Source of the DNA: Amycolatopsis coloradensis
GTDB lineage: Bacteria > Actinomycetota > Actinomycetes > Mycobacteriales > Pseudonocardiaceae
Length of the DNA: 64,000 bases
Assembly: GCF_001953865.1 (NCBI RefSeq)
Contig: NZ_MQUQ01000006.1
Location: 62,001-126,000 of the forward strand
Direction of reading: 5' to 3'
Numbering within the stretch: position 1 is the stretch's first letter; every line of letters begins with the position of its first letter. Positions 31,925 to 43,010 of the stretch are shown here, one piece after another. The notes below the pieces were generated by a model. It saw only the letters and a list, made by a program, of their open reading frames with translations, was not told the DNA's origin and did not search any database. The translations under genes and the position numbers were made by a program.

Positions 31925-32467
31925 ATGACTCCAGCGAACCGCCCAGACAAAGTCCACTTGAGGGCGTTCACCGAGGCCGACCTCGCCTTTCTCGACCGTC
32001 TCTGCACGGATCCGGATGCGCTCGGCGAGTTCGAGTGGCCCGGATTCGGTGATCCGAGGGCGCGCCGCAAGCGATGGGAGATCGACGGGTATGTCTCCGC
32101 CGAGTCCGCCGCGGTGGCGATCGCGCGGGCCGACGACACGGTTAACGGCATCACCAGCTGGAAGCCCCGCGGCTTCCCCTCGGGTGTCACCTACGAGATC
32201 GGCGTGGGGGTGCTACCCGAGCATCGCAGCCAGGGGGTGGGCACGGTGGCACAGAGGCTGCTCGTGGACTACCTGTTCGGCCGCACGACGGCGAACAGGA
32301 TCGAGGCCCTCACCAATGGCGGTAACCTCGGCGAGCAGAAAGCCCTCGAACGCCTGGGGTTCCGCCGGGAAGGGGTCATGCGCGGCAGGTCCTTCCAACA
32401 CGGCGAGTATGTCGATGTGCTCGTCTACGGGCTGCTCCGCTCAGAGCATTGTCCCGGAACGCCATGA
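31925..32467 (+). CDS. GNAT-family acetyltransferase
   Basis: A 180-residue RimJ/RimL-type N-acetyltransferase. The acetyl-CoA-binding motif A is visible as GVGVLPEHRSQGVGTVAQRL (about residues 93-112), followed by the NRIEALTNGGNLGEQKALER segment and LGFRREGVMRGRSF. It would acetylate an amine on a protein N-terminus or small molecule. Substrate unknown. It is 120 bp after the deformylase and may be separately transcribed. Confidence 0.87.
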   Translation: MTPANRPDKVHLRAFTEADLAFLDRLCTDPDALGEFEWPGFGDPRARRKRWEIDGYVSAESAAVAIARADDTVNGITSWKPRGFPSGVTYEIGVGVLPEHRSQGVGTVAQRLLVDYLFGRTTANRIEALTNGGNLGEQKALERLGFRREGVMRGRSFQHGEYVDVLVYGLLRSEHCPGTP

Positions 32468-32669
32468 GCGCTCCTCCCAACCTGTTCACAGTGAGGTCGG
32501 AAAAGGCTCATTGACCGAGCCTCGCCGTTCATTCGTTAGGCCATTTGGCCTATGCCCTGTTGCGACACTCGGCGCAATATGGCTGTCAGGACCGCGGTCC
32601 GCGTTTACGGTGACAACTTCGCGGGCATTTCGCTCTCGTTCGGGTTCGATGCGATCGGAGATTCAGCGA

Positions 32670-32906
32670 GTGTCCTCTTACAACGTGAAGCCATCGAAGC
32701 CTGTCGCGATTTTCGGTGCCGTATTCGGTGTGGCGCTTCTTCTTTTCGGCATCTTCAGCGGAATCGGCCGGAACAATGGTTTTCTCTGGCTTTGGGTGGC
32801 GGCCGGGGTCGGCATCATCGGCTTCAACCTCTGGGCGGCTTTCAGCAAACGAGGCGCGACCGAGGTCGTCGAAACCAGGGAAGACTCCCCCGATTCGTCC
32901 CGGTGA
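32670..32906 (+). CDS. Small two-helix membrane protein
   Basis: A 78-residue protein, probably starting at GTG (SSYNVKPSKPVA) behind a GGAG site; an in-frame ATG 21 bases upstream is possible. Two hydrophobic helices (AIFGAVFGVALLLFGIF and FLWLWVAAGVGIIGFNLWAA) form a hairpin in the membrane with a charged tail. The family is widespread in actinomycetes but its function is unknown. Its stop overlaps the start of the next frame (GTGA). Confidence 0.65.
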   Translation: MSSYNVKPSKPVAIFGAVFGVALLLFGIFSGIGRNNGFLWLWVAAGVGIIGFNLWAAFSKRGATEVVETREDSPDSSR

Positions 32907-33244
32907 CCCGGCGCGTCCACGGTGGACGAAAGACCTTTTCAGCGGCGAATCCGGTGTTCCACCGCGACCCAGTTCGTTTCCCAGGCCTTTCCGCCGTCGG
33001 CCGAGAACGCCTGCTCGAAGCGCGCCTCGTCCGAACCCTGGCAGAAAATGAGAAACCGTACTGGCTCGCCAACGGCACGCCGGTCACGCCCAAGGTGCCG
33101 ACCGAACAACCGCGCGAACTCGAGGCCGACGAACTCGCCGAACGGGTGGTGACCGGTCCGGTCCCGGCGCGCGTCATCTACCGGCGCACTCCCGGTGAGA
33201 CCGCGCCGGACTCGACGATGGGCTGCGCCGACGCGATCGGGTAA
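32903..33244 (+). CDS. Hypothetical protein, translationally coupled to the membrane protein
   Basis: A 113-residue frame starting at the GTG of a GTGA overlap. The C-terminal 70 residues have the codon use and composition of a real protein (AENEKPYWLANGTPVTPKVP, then RELEADELAERVVTG); the N-terminal 30 residues are less convincing, so the true start may be further in. No family recognised. The gene converges on the glycosyltransferase at 33.2 kb with 4 bp between stops and marks the left limit of the glycopeptide cluster. Confidence 0.45.
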   Translation: MTRRVHGGRKTFSAANPVFHRDPVRFPGLSAVGRERLLEARLVRTLAENEKPYWLANGTPVTPKVPTEQPRELEADELAERVVTGPVPARVIYRRTPGETAPDSTMGCADAIG

Positions 33245-33248
33245 GTCC

Positions 33249-34415
33249 TCAACGGACTCTTGATCCCTGCTGGAAGTAGCCGGGCAGGGTGGTGACGACC
33301 TCCGCGGGCATCGGCATGGCGGCGACCTCCTTGGCGAGGGCGCGAGTGGCGTCGCGGACCGCCGTGTCCGTGAGCAGGGCGCGGGCTTTCTCCGTGACGG
33401 CTTCGGCCGTCAGCTCGTCATCGACGAGTTGAGCGGCGACGCCTGCTTTGACCGACGCCTCGGCGTTGGCGAGCTGGTCGGCTCCCTGCGGCAGGAACAG
33501 CTGCGGCAGCCCGGCGCCGAACGCGCCCATCGTCGTCCCGCTCCCGCCGTGGTGCACGACGAGGTCCAGATGCGGCAGCAGTTCGCTCTGCGGCACCCAT
33601 CTCTCGAGCCGCACGTTGTCCGGCACGTCGCCCAGCAACTCGACCTCGACGGTCGGGCCGGTGGCGACCAGTACGTCGAGGTCGAGCGCGGCCAGGCCGG
33701 TGATCGCCTCGGTCAGCACGGTGGTGTTCCCGTATTGGGTGCCCAGGGTCAGGTACGCGAGCGGACGGCTCCGGTCGCGTCCGGCGATTCCGACGGGCAG
33801 GTCACCCGGGGTGCTCCAGCCGGTCGGCCTCAGCGGGATCCGCTTCGCCGTGGCGAGGAATTCCCGCGACTGCACCGACTCCGGGCAGATGTCGAAGACT
33901 GGGGCACCGAACGCGGTCTCCAGTTCGCCCTCGACCCCGAACTCGGCGGCAGTCGCCCGAACCCGCTCGCGGATCTCTTTGCCCGCGTCGTACTCCGCCA
34001 CCCGGCCGAAGTTGTGGCCGGCGGACGGGATCCCGGCGAGCTTGGCCGCGAACGCGCCACCGGCGTTCATCATCTCGTAGATCACCAGATCCGGTCGCCC
34101 GGCCAAGACCTGCTCGAGGTCGGCGACGACGGCCCGTGGCAGGATCTCGCCGAACACCCGCCCGGTGATCTGGTGCAGCGCGTCCGGCGGAAGCCCTCTC
34201 GGGTCCCCTTCGACCTGGTTCAGCTCCTCCATGAACGCTTCCTGCGGGGTGATTCCGGCCCGGAGGCCGGTGATACCCGCTCTTTCGATGTTCGGCAGGA
34301 AGGACGCGGCGGTCGCGAAACTGACATCGTGCCCGGCGTCGCGTGCGGCGACGGCGAGCGGGATGAGCGGAAAAGCGTGTCCGTAGCCCCCGAGGGCCGT
34401 GAAAATGATCCGCAT
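33249..34415 (-). CDS. GT-B glycosyltransferase downstream of dpgD
   Basis: A 388-residue GT1/GT28 (macrolide-type) glycosyltransferase. N-terminal acceptor domain begins MRIIFTALGGYGHAFPLIPL; the C-terminal donor domain carries LDLVVHHGGSGTTMGAFGAG and LPQGADQLANA, the sugar-nucleotide site. It is intact, unlike the dead copy at 26.2 kb. It begins only 25 bp after dpgD on the same strand, so it is probably the last gene of the dpg operon. It differs from the GtfA/B/C trio at 56-60 kb and could add an extra sugar such as rhamnose to the aglycone; a non-glycopeptide role cannot be excluded. Confidence 0.8.
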   Translation of the reverse strand: MRIIFTALGGYGHAFPLIPLAVAARDAGHDVSFATAASFLPNIERAGITGLRAGITPQEAFMEELNQVEGDPRGLPPDALHQITGRVFGEILPRAVVADLEQVLAGRPDLVIYEMMNAGGAFAAKLAGIPSAGHNFGRVAEYDAGKEIRERVRATAAEFGVEGELETAFGAPVFDICPESVQSREFLATAKRIPLRPTGWSTPGDLPVGIAGRDRSRPLAYLTLGTQYGNTTVLTEAITGLAALDLDVLVATGPTVEVELLGDVPDNVRLERWVPQSELLPHLDLVVHHGGSGTTMGAFGAGLPQLFLPQGADQLANAEASVKAGVAAQLVDDELTAEAVTEKARALLTDTAVRDATRALAKEVAAMPMPAEVVTTLPGYFQQGSRVR

Positions 34416-34440
34416 ACCTCAACAATATCCGGGAAATGTA

Positions 34441-37185
<2,745 letters not shown>

Positions 37186-37192
<7 letters not shown>

Positions 37193-38304
37193 TGGACAAG
37201 CGCCATTTCGATTGTGGAGCCGGGCCCCATGGTCATGAGCACGCCGTACTCCCCCGGCCGGGCGACGTCCTCGTCGACGAGTCGCTCGTAGGAGAAGAGG
37301 AAGGAGCCGCTGGAGAGGTTCCCGTAGTCGCGGAGCACACCGGTGGTGTGGCGGACGTCGTACCGGCTCAGGCCGAGGTTGACGACGACCGCGTCGACCA
37401 CCTTCTTGCCCCCGGAGTGCACCAGCCAATGGCCGATGTCGCTGCGGCGCAGCCCCGTCCCGGACAGCAGCCGGTCGATGACGATCTCGGCGTGCGCGCC
37501 CACCACGTAAGGGATCTGCGGGTCGAGGAAGAAACTGAACCGGTCCTGGTCACGGTCCCAGTCGTAGCGCATCGCGTCGACCGCGTCGGTGATGATGTAG
37601 CTCGCGAATTTCAAGACCCGGGGGCCGGGCACCCGCCCGTCGCCGGAGATGACGGCGAGGGCGGCGGAGCCGTCGCCGAAAAGACTGTTGACCACCGCTG
37701 TCCGCATCGTGCCGTCCAGCGCGTAAGCGGCGGAGCAGGCCTCGCTGCACAGGACGACGCCGAGTTCACCCGGATGCGCCGCGGACCAGCCCGAGACCAC
37801 GTTGAGCGCGTTCAGGCCGGCGTTGCAGCCCATGCCCACGATGTCCGACCGGCTGCAATGCGGGTCGATCCCCAGTTCACGGATGATCAGCGCGCTCAGG
37901 CCGGGGGTCAGGAAACCGGTCGAGGTGACGCAGCACAGGTGCCGCAGGTCCGAAAGCGTCGCTCCCGCCGACTTCAGGCAGGCTTCGAGGGCCCGGCATC
38001 CCATGTCGACGGCGATCTTCTTGTGTTTGTCGAGGAGATCGCCCTGCGGTTCCGCCACGCGTCCGCCGCCGGGACCCTCCGGCGGCAGGGTGAGGAAACG
38101 CCGGTCGATCGCGCTGTTGAGGAAGACCGACCGGATCTTGGGATCCTCGACGTCGAGGAGTTCGAGGAGTTCGGATTGCGAGTAGGACGTTTCGGAAACC
38201 GCGGTTCCGACGCCGGCGAACCTGGTGATCTCGGTGAGTCCGGTGAGGACGGAAAGGTCCTCAGCGGGTTCGGCCACGGTAGTCATCGATACATCCACCC
38301 CCAT
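37186..38304 (-). CDS. dpgA: Type III polyketide synthase DpgA
   Basis: A 372-residue chalcone-synthase-like enzyme that condenses four malonyl-CoA into the 3,5-dihydroxyphenylacetate skeleton. Active-site Cys in SDIVGMGCNAGLNALNVV; His in IGHWLVHSGGKKVVDAV; Asn-containing GVLRDYGNLSSGSFLF; CHS-type GPGSTIEMAL tail. The start MGVDVSMTT is chosen for agreement with known DpgA proteins; a second ATG 18 bases downstream has a better GGGGGTGG site. First gene of the dpgABCD-GT operon; a 55-bp palindrome separates it from evaD. Confidence 0.95.
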
Positions 38305-38418
38305 GTTCTGAGCTTGCTTCGGAGCAGCTGCTTGAACTTCGCAGCGGGCATTGATCTCACCTTTCCGGTCGCTAGTGACGTTTCTCTCGAGAGGTAAGAC
38401 AAAGGTGTGCACCGGGCA

Positions 38419-38473
38419 TGTCGCGAAAGCCACTTTCGGGACATCAGACGTCCCGAAAGTGGCTTTCGCGACA
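38419..38473. repeat. 55-bp palindrome, copy 1
   Basis: Two 24-base arms (TGTCGCGAAAGCCACTTTCG... and its exact complement) around the 7-base loop ATCAGAC. It lies 27 bp after the evaD stop and about 115 bp ahead of dpgA, so it may terminate the eva transcript. Copies 2 and 3 are at 44403 and 53879. Confidence 0.95.
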
Positions 38474-38499
38474 CTCCGATCGGCACCCGGGCGAGTACG

Positions 38500-39117
38500 T
38501 CAGGCGGACAGAGGAATTCCGGACAGCCGCCGCTCCAGCTCCAGGCTGGTGGCGTAGTCCGGCAGCAGGCCCTGCCGTTCCGCCTCGGCGAGCGTGATGG
38601 CCACCCCGTCCCGGTCGGACAGGATCGGTTCGACGCCGGCGTCGATGGGCAGGCCCAGTGCGGGATCCAGGGCCGAGAGGGCGAGTTCGTTCTGCGCCAC
38701 ATAACCCGCGGACAGCATGTACGACATGACGGTGTCGTCCTCGAGTGCCACGAAGGCGTGGCCGACGCCGACCGGGAAGTACATCGTCCGGTAGTCCTGC
38801 TGGTCCATCAGGACCGCGTCCCACTTGCCGAACGTCGGCGACCCGACCCGGATGTCGACCACGATGTCCAGGGCCTTGCCGCGTGCGCAGTAGACGTACT
38901 TCGCGATACCCGGTGGCGTCACGGTGTAGTGGATGCCCCGCACCACGCCGCGTTTGGACATGCTGTGGTTCGTCTGCGCCACCGGGAAAAGCGGGCCGCC
39001 GTGGGCCGCGACGAAGGCCTCTTCCTGGAACGGCGAGACGAACAGGCCCCGGTCGTCGGGAAAGACGCGAGGGGTGAACTCGATCGCGCCTTCGACGGCG
39101 AGTTTACGTGCTTGCAC
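38500..39117 (-). CDS. evaD: dTDP-4-keto-6-deoxyhexose 5-(3,5-)epimerase
   Basis: A 205-residue RmlC-type cupin: GVVRGIHYTVTPPG carries the catalytic His, and DIVVDIRVGSPTFGKWDAV plus FPVGVGHAFVALED complete the barrel. In the chloroeremomycin pathway EvaD epimerises C5 to give the L-sugar series. The GTG start follows CAGGAG. Last gene of the eva operon (evaA-evaE-evaB-evaD). Confidence 0.92.
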   Translation of the reverse strand: MQARKLAVEGAIEFTPRVFPDDRGLFVSPFQEEAFVAAHGGPLFPVAQTNHSMSKRGVVRGIHYTVTPPGIAKYVYCARGKALDIVVDIRVGSPTFGKWDAVLMDQQDYRTMYFPVGVGHAFVALEDDTVMSYMLSAGYVAQNELALSALDPALGLPIDAGVEPILSDRDGVAITLAEAERQGLLPDYATSLELERRLSGIPLSA

Positions 39118-39140
39118 AGCTGCTCCTGAGGTCGGACTGG

Positions 39141-40250
39141 TCAGAGGGCGGACAGCACTTCGCGGACCGCGTGGACGACCTTGTCCTGAAGGTCCGCGGT
39201 GAGCGCGGGATACATCGGCAGCGAGAAGATCTCGGTGGCCAGCTTCTCGGTGACCGGGAGCGAGCCGGTCTCGTAGCCGAGGTGGGCGAAACCGGTCATG
39301 GTGTGCACGGGCCACGGATAGCTGATGTTCAATTGGATGTCGTACGCCTTGAGGCGCTCGAGGATCTCGTCGCGCCGCGGGTGCCGCACGACGTACACGT
39401 AGTACACGTGCTCGTTGCCGGGGACGGTCCGCGGGAGTTTCAGGCCGGTGTCGCCGAGACCGTCCACATAGCGCTGGGCGACGGCCCGGCGGCCGGCGGT
39501 GTAGGTGTCGAGCCGCTTGAGCTTGCGCCGCAGGATCTCGGCCTGGACCTCGTCCAGTCTGCTGTTGTGGGCGGGCGTTTCCAGCGTGTAGTAACGCTCG
39601 TCCATGCCGTAGTAACGCAGCCTCCGCAGCCGGCGGTCCACGGATTCGGCGGAGGTGATGACCGCGCCGCCGTCGCCGTAGGCGCCGAGCACCTTGGTGG
39701 GGTAGAACGAGAACGCGGCCGCATCGCCGGTCGAACCCGCGACCTTCCCGTTCTGCCTGGCCCCGTGCGCCTGCGCGCAATCCTCCAAAATGGACAGTCC
39801 GTGCTTCGCGGCGAGTTCTTTGAGCGGGGCCATGTCCACGCACTGGCCGTACAGGTGCACGGGAAGCAGGCATTTGGTGCGCTCGGTGATCGCGGCCTCG
39901 ACCTGGCCGGTGTCCATCAGGAAGTCGTCCTCGCGGACGTCGACGAAGACCGGGGTGGCACCCGTGCCGTCGATGGCGACCACGGTCGGGGCGGCGGTGT
40001 TCGACACCGTGATCACCTCGTCGCCCGGCCCGATGCCCAGCGCTTGCAGACCGAGTTTGATCGCGTTCGTCCCGTTGTCGACGCCGACGCAATGCTCGAT
40101 CCCGTGGTACGCGGCGAATTCCGACTCGAAGCCGCGCAGGCTCGCGCCGAGCACGAGCTGTCCCGAATTGAAGACCGTCTCGACCGCGTCCAGCAGGTCG
40201 AGCCGCTCGGCCTCGTATTCGACCAGGTAGTCCCAAACACGCGTGGTCAT
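39141..40250 (-). CDS. evaB: dTDP-3-keto-deoxyhexose 3-aminotransferase
   Basis: A 369-residue DegT-family PLP enzyme. PLP Lys in [18 protein letters not shown]; Asp in [14 protein letters not shown]. It would install the C3 amino group on the 2-deoxy-3-keto intermediate formed by EvaA. The stop of evaE overlaps its ATG (ATGA). The ...[20 protein letters not shown]-terminal segment is usual for EvaB/TylB-type sugar aminotransferases. Confidence 0.92.
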   Translation of the reverse strand: MTTRVWDYLVEYEAERLDLLDAVETVFNSGQLVLGASLRGFESEFAAYHGIEHCVGVDNGTNAIKLGLQALGIGPGDEVITVSNTAAPTVVAIDGTGATPVFVDVREDDFLMDTGQVEAAITERTKCLLPVHLYGQCVDMAPLKELAAKHGLSILEDCAQAHGARQNGKVAGSTGDAAAFSFYPTKVLGAYGDGGAVITSAESVDRRLRRLRYYGMDERYYTLETPAHNSRLDEVQAEILRRKLKRLDTYTAGRRAVAQRYVDGLGDTGLKLPRTVPGNEHVYYVYVVRHPRRDEILERLKAYDIQLNISYPWPVHTMTGFAHLGYETGSLPVTEKLATEIFSLPMYPALTADLQDKVVHAVREVLSAL

Positions 40251-41224
40251 GTGCGAACCTTTCCCTGAACTGATGGCGTCAATGCGGCGACGGTGCGACG
40301 CACTCCTTCGGACAGCGAGATCTCCGGGCGCCATCCGGTGATCGCCCGGAACGGCGTGGAATCGATGGTGACGCTCCGGAGATCCGTCTCGGGCGCGTGC
40401 GACGGTGGCTCCACACAGGTCACGTCCACCTGGTCCCGTCCGGTGCGCTCGGACAATTCCCTCGCCACGAGCCGGAACACCTCGCCCAGCTGATCGCCCC
40501 GGCCGGCGCCGAGCAGCCAATGGCCGCCCACCAGGGGATCCGGGGTGGCCAGTGCCGCCGTGAACGCCGCCGCGATGTCCTCGACGTGGACCAGGTCGCG
40601 CCGCACCGTGCCATCACCCCAGATGGTGAGTGCCTGGCCTTCGAGCGCTCGCCGCGCCATGGCGGACACGACTCCGCGGTCGTGGTTCGCGTCCGGTGCC
40701 GCGGTCTCGCCGAACACCGTGGGCAGCCGCAGGCTGATGCCGCGCACCCGGCCGTCGGCCGTGGCGTCCTTGAGAAGCCGCTCCGCGGTCAGCTTCTGTC
40801 TGTCGTAGGGAGTCGCCGGGTGGTCGGGCTCGCTCCCGTCGATCGGCTCCCGAGGCGGCACACCGACCTGCGAAGCGGCACCGCCGTACACCACCAGCGG
40901 CGGCGTGGCACCGGTGCCGCCGATGACGTCGACGAGGTCCCGCATCACCCCCAGGTTGACGCGTTCGGCCTCCTCGGTCTCGGCCGCGCGCCAGCCGCCG
41001 TCCGCCAGGAGCAGATACACGACCGCGTCCGATCCCGCGACCGCGTCGGCGAGCGCGGCACGGTCGGTGAGATCGGCGGCGACGACGGTGACTTCGGCTT
41101 GGCCGGGCGCGGGCGTGAGGCGCCGTCGCGCCACCGCTCGCAGCCGGATCGGCTGCCGCGCCAGCGCGCGGGTGACAGCCGAGCCGACGAAACCCGACGC
41201 GCCGAGGACGGTGATCTGCTTCAT
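40247..41224 (-). CDS. evaE: dTDP-4-ketohexose 4-ketoreductase
   Basis: A 325-residue SDR ([20 protein letters not shown]; catalytic [14 protein letters not shown]). EvaE-type enzymes perform the last, NAD(P)H-dependent C4 reduction in L-deoxyaminosugar pathways, fixing C4 stereochemistry. The ATG is preferred over a GTG nine bases upstream because AAGGAA is then properly spaced. The evaA stop lies just ahead. Confidence 0.9.
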   Translation of the reverse strand: MKQITVLGASGFVGSAVTRALARQPIRLRAVARRRLTPAPGQAEVTVVAADLTDRAALADAVAGSDAVVYLLLADGGWRAAETEEAERVNLGVMRDLVDVIGGTGATPPLVVYGGAASQVGVPPREPIDGSEPDHPATPYDRQKLTAERLLKDATADGRVRGISLRLPTVFGETAAPDANHDRGVVSAMARRALEGQALTIWGDGTVRRDLVHVEDIAAAFTAALATPDPLVGGHWLLGAGRGDQLGEVFRLVARELSERTGRDQVDVTCVEPPSHAPETDLRSVTIDSTPFRAITGWRPEISLSEGVRRTVAALTPSVQGKVRT

Positions 41225-41225
41225 T

Positions 41226-42698
41226 TCATGCACTTCCTTGAGGCTGTGCGGTCGCGGCGTTGATGCAGGCGAGAAGCGTGCGGGCCTCGACGTTGACGTA
41301 ATGCCCGTGCCGGGTGAGCGCGGTCAGCTGGGCCGGGGTGACCCAGGCGTAGCCGGGCGGCGGATCGACGGTTTCGTCCGCGTCGACCGCGAGATAGCGG
41401 GCCCTGACGTTGAGGAAACGGCCGCCTTCTTCGGAATGTATCGCCTCGTAACGGATCCTCGACCGCGGAGCGTCCAGGACCGCGTCGAGGAAGGGCGGCC
41501 GGTTCTCCGGCGGCAGGTGCGCGTAGTTGTGGGGAGTGCACTGGACGGTCGGCGCCAACTCGACCGTGTCCAGGAAGCCGCCGTCGGCGCGGGCGTGCAC
41601 CAGAACGTGGGGCACCCCGTCGATCTCGCGGACGAGGAACGCGACGACGCCGAGACCGACGGATTCGAGCAACGGCTGGGTCCAGCTGATCTTCTCGCGG
41701 TTACTGCCTTTCACGGCGACCGCGAGGACCTTGAAGTAACGGCCGTCCTCGTGCTCGATCACTTCGACGTTCTGCTTCCAGCCGCGGACGTCCGTGAGCG
41801 GGATGCGGCGGGCACGCACGTCGTGGCGCGAACGCTCGTTCGTGAACCACGAGAGGAGCTGGACGTCGGAGAACAGCGCGCCGGGAGCCAGGTCCTGGTA
41901 CGGAAGACACGACAACACGCTCCTGGCGTTCATGTTGATCGTCTCGTCCTCGTGCATCAGTTCCGCGATCTGGCCGAGCGTGAGCCAGCAGAAGTCGTCC
42001 CACATCGGCACTTCGTCGACGGTCTCGACGATCATGTTGCGATTGGACTTGTGGAAGAACCACGACCCTTGCTCCGCCTGGAGAACGTCGACGATGACCC
42101 GTTCGGGATCGGGTGGGGCGAAGTACTCGATCAGCTTGACGTTCGTCCCGCCGTGCGCCTTTGTGTAGTTGCTGCGGGTGGCCTGCACGGTCGGCGACAA
42201 CTGCACCAGGTTGGGGTTTCCCGGTTCCATTTTGGCCTGCATCAGGAAGTGCAGGACCCCGTCGAACTCCTTGCCCAGGATGCCGAGGATGCCCACTTCG
42301 GGCTGTTTGATGACCGGTTGCTGCCACTCGCGGTAGGGGCCGTCGCCGTGGGGGCCGTCGGCCTCGACCACGTGCAGGCCCTCGATGGTGAAGAACCGTC
42401 CGCTCCGGTGCACGAGATTGCCGGTCGCCTCCTCGAATCCCCACTGGTCCAGATCCGCGAAGGGAATGCGTTCGACGTGGAAGACGTTGGCCTCACGGCG
42501 TTCGGCGATCCAGGCGCGGACGTCCTCGGTGCGCATGTGCACCCCGTCGGTCGTCGCGGCCGACAAGGCGATGCGCTCCGCGTGGCCGCGGTCGTCGCGA
42601 GGACGCACCGCGGGAATGGGCAGGCCGCCGACGCCCTCGAGGACGCGTTGTCGTTCCTCGTCGTACTCGCCGAGCTGATCCCGGACGTAGGTGGTCAT
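41226..42698 (-). CDS. evaA: dTDP-4-keto-6-deoxyglucose 2,3-dehydratase
   Basis: A 490-residue protein built of two homologous halves, each with a VQLSPTVQATRSNY / VELAPTVQCTPHNY type motif and a preceding FLVREIDGVPHVLVHARADG-like strand, the mark of NDP-hexose 2,3-dehydratases. It removes the C2 hydroxyl, committing the sugar to the 2-deoxy-3-keto series. First gene of the eva operon. No evaC (C3-methyltransferase) lies in the operon, so the final sugar should lack the branching methyl of vancosamine. dTDP-glucose synthase and 4,6-dehydratase must come from elsewhere. Confidence 0.94.
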   Translation of the reverse strand: MTTYVRDQLGEYDEERQRVLEGVGGLPIPAVRPRDDRGHAERIALSAATTDGVHMRTEDVRAWIAERREANVFHVERIPFADLDQWGFEEATGNLVHRSGRFFTIEGLHVVEADGPHGDGPYREWQQPVIKQPEVGILGILGKEFDGVLHFLMQAKMEPGNPNLVQLSPTVQATRSNYTKAHGGTNVKLIEYFAPPDPERVIVDVLQAEQGSWFFHKSNRNMIVETVDEVPMWDDFCWLTLGQIAELMHEDETINMNARSVLSCLPYQDLAPGALFSDVQLLSWFTNERSRHDVRARRIPLTDVRGWKQNVEVIEHEDGRYFKVLAVAVKGSNREKISWTQPLLESVGLGVVAFLVREIDGVPHVLVHARADGGFLDTVELAPTVQCTPHNYAHLPPENRPPFLDAVLDAPRSRIRYEAIHSEEGGRFLNVRARYLAVDADETVDPPPGYAWVTPAQLTALTRHGHYVNVEARTLLACINAATAQPQGSA

Positions 42699-42757
42699 CG
42701 CACTGCTCCAGGTCGTTGAGTGGGCATTGGCCGGCACTGAAAACTTCCCTTGTGTCC

Positions 42758-42795
42758 ACCTTTCACGGGGCGCAGTGGAGAACACCGTGAAAGGT
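42758..42795. promoter_or_regulatory. Inverted repeat upstream of evaA
   Basis: A perfect 11-base inverted repeat ACCTTTCACGG / CCGTGAAAGGT with 16 bases between arms, 60 bp ahead of the evaA ATG. It could be an operator or a leader hairpin. Confidence 0.5.
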
Positions 42796-42820
42796 AGCTT
42801 CGGCCGATCTCACCGGTCCA

Positions 42821-42849
42821 GATCGTCCAATTCCCCTACCGGACGAAAT
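42821..42849. promoter_or_regulatory. Candidate StrR/Bbr-type regulator site
   Basis: GTCCAG, 17 bases, then CCGGAC. From memory, the balhimycin regulator Bbr recognises GTCCA(a/g)-N17-(c/t)TGGAC; this site matches both half-sites except one base and has the right spacing. It lies about 125-150 bp upstream of evaA, where an activator site would be expected. Confidence 0.45.
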
Positions 42850-43010
42850 CCGGGTCGCCGTTCTTTTGAGGGGTGAGGCATAGGTCGTAAGTGGGAAGTC
42901 GTGCCTACATGCGGCGTCGGCTGAGGGGGTGTGAGGGTCGCGGTCCGGTCACCGGCACCCGCCTCTCAAAAGAATCCGAATCGCCACTCACGACACCCTG
43001 ACCCGCGACG
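42850..43010. other. Intergenic region between evaA and the antiporter
   Basis: Together with the upstream sites this makes a gap of about 310 bp. A 10-base inverted repeat TTCTTTTGAG (42861) / CTCAAAAGAA (42965) brackets about 95 bp of it; the right arm lies 37 bp after the antiporter stop. No gene recognised. Confidence 0.4.

Noticed and set aside
32842..33177. Minus-strand frame opposite the small coupled genes
   Set aside because: Ser/Arg-rich composition and no start signal; the plus-strand frame has better codon use and a GTGA overlap with its neighbour.
38407..38560. Short proteins read through the 55-bp palindromes (Ser/Arg/Lys-rich frames at all three copies)
   Set aside because: They arise from translating the same palindrome in several frames and have no ribosome-binding site or conserved product.
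38500..42698. Vancosamine or epivancosamine pathway
   Set aside because: The C3-methyltransferase gene evaC is absent from the operon, so a branched sugar is not predicted unless evaC lies outside the window.
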